A stretch of DNA of 15,960 bases from contig JAJDCV010000227.1 of the NCBI GenBank assembly GCA_029260675.1, positions 1 to 15,960 of the forward strand. Reading direction: 5' to 3'. This document shows positions 14,856 to 15,960 of this stretch, one piece after another; within the stretch, counting starts at the first letter, position 1, and each line of letters opens with the position of its first letter. A model generated the notes under the pieces. It did not search any database, had not been told where the DNA came from, and was given only the letters and a program-made list of their open reading frames with translations. Origin of the DNA: Phycisphaeraceae bacterium. GTDB lineage: Bacteria > Planctomycetota > Phycisphaerae > Phycisphaerales > Phycisphaeraceae. The position numbers and the translations under genes were made by a program.

Positions 14856-15590
14856 TCAACCGGCCCTGACTCGGCTTAGTACGTCAAGCAGCCGATCGAT
14901 CGAGGCATTTTGACGCTCAACGTCGTCTCCAGCCAGGTTTAACGCCTCGATCACCTCACCCGCCGATTCAGTCACCTCAGTAAACCCGTATCCCCCGCCA
15001 GAACCTTTGAGCTGCCGACAGACCAGACGCAGGTGCTCGTGATCCCCGATCTGCTTCGCGGACCTGACCGTATTCGCAACCTCACGAGCATCGCTGATAA
15101 ACTCACGTAGCAACGGCGTCATCGAGTCGTCCTGGCTCAAGGAACTGACAATCGGATCGCCCCCGTTTAACATTTGATGCCCTTTCCCGACCAGTTGGTT
15201 GATCTGGTAGATAAGCGTCTCGCCATCGATCGGTTTTGCCAAAAATACCTGGGCACCGACGGATAACGCCGATCCCTTCGTATTTTCGTCATTGTCCGCG
15301 GACATGGCCAGAACGGGCCCCTTGAATGAGGTTTCCTGAAGTTGATCGATCAACTTCAAGCCGTACTCCGGCTCCCCGCAAACGTCGATAACAGCCACAT
15401 CGACTCCGTAGCCACTCACCACGTCCAGCGCCTCCTGAGCGTTGCCGGCGTCACGACAGATAAAGCCGGCCCGATCCAGATAGGAACCGTAAAGCCTGCG
15501 GTCGAGTCTGTATCCGTCGACCAGCAAGACCGTGCCCTGGCCCGCTCTCGATGTCACCGCGGCTAACATCGTCCTCATATTCTGCGGCAT
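14856..15590 (-). CDS. Response regulator: receiver domain plus degenerate Hpt-like domain
   Basis: A 244-residue two-domain signalling protein without a DNA-binding output. The receiver domain (about 19-135) has D25 for metal binding, D69 as the likely phosphoacceptor in VAVIDVCG, S97 in LAMSAD, and K119 in FLAKPID; the second acidic residue of the usual DD pair is G26. The C-terminal part (about 158-240) has the helical pattern of a histidine phosphotransfer domain, with LRLVCRQLKGSGGGYGF at 187-203. In active Hpt domains the residue before xLKGS is the phosphorylated histidine; here it is R192. So the Hpt-like domain is probably not a phosphoacceptor and may be a binding module. The gene overlaps the upstream PilZ gene by 140 nt in another frame. 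ATG 15590 is used; ATGs at residues 5 and 8 are alternatives. Confidence 0.85.
   Translation of the reverse strand: MPQNMRTMLAAVTSRAGQGTVLLVDGYRLDRRLYGSYLDRAGFICRDAGNAQEALDVVSGYGVDVAVIDVCGEPEYGLKLIDQLQETSFKGPVLAMSADNDENTKGSALSVGAQVFLAKPIDGETLIYQINQLVGKGHQMLNGGDPIVSSLSQDDSMTPLLREFISDAREVANTVRSAKQIGDHEHLRLVCRQLKGSGGGYGFTEVTESAGEVIEALNLAGDDVERQNASIDRLLDVLSRVRAG
15337..15358. repeat. Perfect 22-bp palindrome inside the receiver-domain gene
   Basis: Half-site TGAAGTTGATC at 15337-15347 is followed directly by its exact reverse complement at 15348-15358, with no spacer. It lies within codons for the KLIDQLQ region of the receiver domain. It could be a binding site, a recombination or restriction target, or chance. 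Confidence 0.5.
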
Positions 15591-15960
15591 GTGCGTCGAC
15601 TTCCGCAGAACTCATATTAGTAAATAACGTCAGGTCGATCGGCGTATTAAACACCGCTGCCACCTCGTGGATCGTCCCGGCGAGGTGGTCGCAGCGAACG
15701 ATCCTCCCTTCCATTGTTATGTTCTCATCGTCAGAGGTCTGCAGAATGATCCTGCAGTGACTGTCTGGGTAGATAAATCGGCCGTGGAGGAAGGCGATGC
15801 CGCGTCGGCTGAGGTTCCGGGGGATCACCGAGTAATTCACGATGTTTCCGCCCGGGTTCGCGATCGACACCGTTACGCAGGCCGAGTTATAAGCCACACG
15901 GACACCGCGGGCCGGACCCTTGTATGATGTATTGGGTTTCTTGATCGCCTCGATGATCTT
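15451..15960 (-). CDS. PilZ-domain protein, 5' end cut by window edge
   Basis: An open frame enters from the right edge and stops at 15451, giving 169 residues. PilZ domains bind cyclic di-GMP through an N-terminal RxxxR motif and a later [D/N]xSxxG motif. Here NLSRRG (residues 49-54 of the visible part) matches the second motif, followed by the usual GIAFLHG strand, a GRIVRCDH segment and HEVAAVFNTPIDL near the domain end. The first motif is less clear: RGVR at 18-21 is RxxR, or K14-x3-R18 if a lysine is allowed. A GTG at 15897 could be a start, but that would remove the arginines, so the start more likely lies beyond the edge. The last 46 codons overlap the receiver-protein gene in a different frame. 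The product probably senses c-di-GMP and is likely co-transcribed with the receiver protein. Confidence 0.82.
   Translation of the reverse strand, partial: KIIEAIKKPNTSYKGPARGVRVAYNSACVTVSIANPGGNIVNYSVIPRNLSRRGIAFLHGRFIYPDSHCRIILQTSDDENITMEGRIVRCDHLAGTIHEVAAVFNTPIDLTLFTNMSSAEVDAHAAEYEDDVSRGDIESGPGHGLAGRRIQTRPQALRFLSGSGRLYLS

Overview
The window looks like a chromosomal segment from a Planctomycetota bacterium, most likely class Phycisphaerae. This is inferred from GC-rich, evenly used codons, mostly weak or absent Shine-Dalgarno sequences, and the gene mix (PilZ and receiver proteins, a YlbF-family protein beside RNase R, an FKBP protein with a membrane anchor, many lineage-type hypothetical proteins). 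No rRNA, tRNA, CRISPR array or insertion sequence was recognised. Every predicted gene appears intact except the two cut by the window edges.

Left part (1-4000). A minus-strand gene runs off the left edge; its first 225 residues resemble phage portal proteins of the SPP1 gp6 type. Divergent from it is a complete NifA-type sigma-54 activator (GAF, AAA+, Fis HTH). It is followed, convergently, by two tandem paralogous DUF2062 membrane proteins on the minus strand.

Centre (4000-10200). A three-helix membrane protein of unknown function is followed by an exported helical-repeat protein that has the clearest sigma-70-type promoter in the window. A YlbF-family protein (minus) and RNase R (rnr, plus) are divergent across a 140-bp gap. 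Downstream of rnr is lgt, which makes the diacylglyceryl anchor of lipoproteins. A nested hairpin separates lgt from the convergent peptide-transport genes.

Right part (10200-15960). On the minus strand lie, in transcription order, a membrane-anchored protein with two FKBP domains, an OppA-like binding protein and an OppB-like permease. No OppC or ATPase gene is present. A 65-residue hypothetical protein points the other way. At the right edge a PilZ-domain gene (cut by the edge) overlaps by 140 bp a receiver-plus-Hpt-like protein whose Hpt motif has arginine where the phosphoacceptor histidine should be.

The points most worth a second look are the portal-like gene next to a sigma-54 activator, the PilZ/receiver overlap with the degenerate Hpt domain, the YlbF/RNase R pair, and a set of genes whose predicted -10 boxes sit 6-9 nt before the ATG, as expected for leaderless mRNAs. 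I did not find a convincing complete new system; these are single-locus leads.
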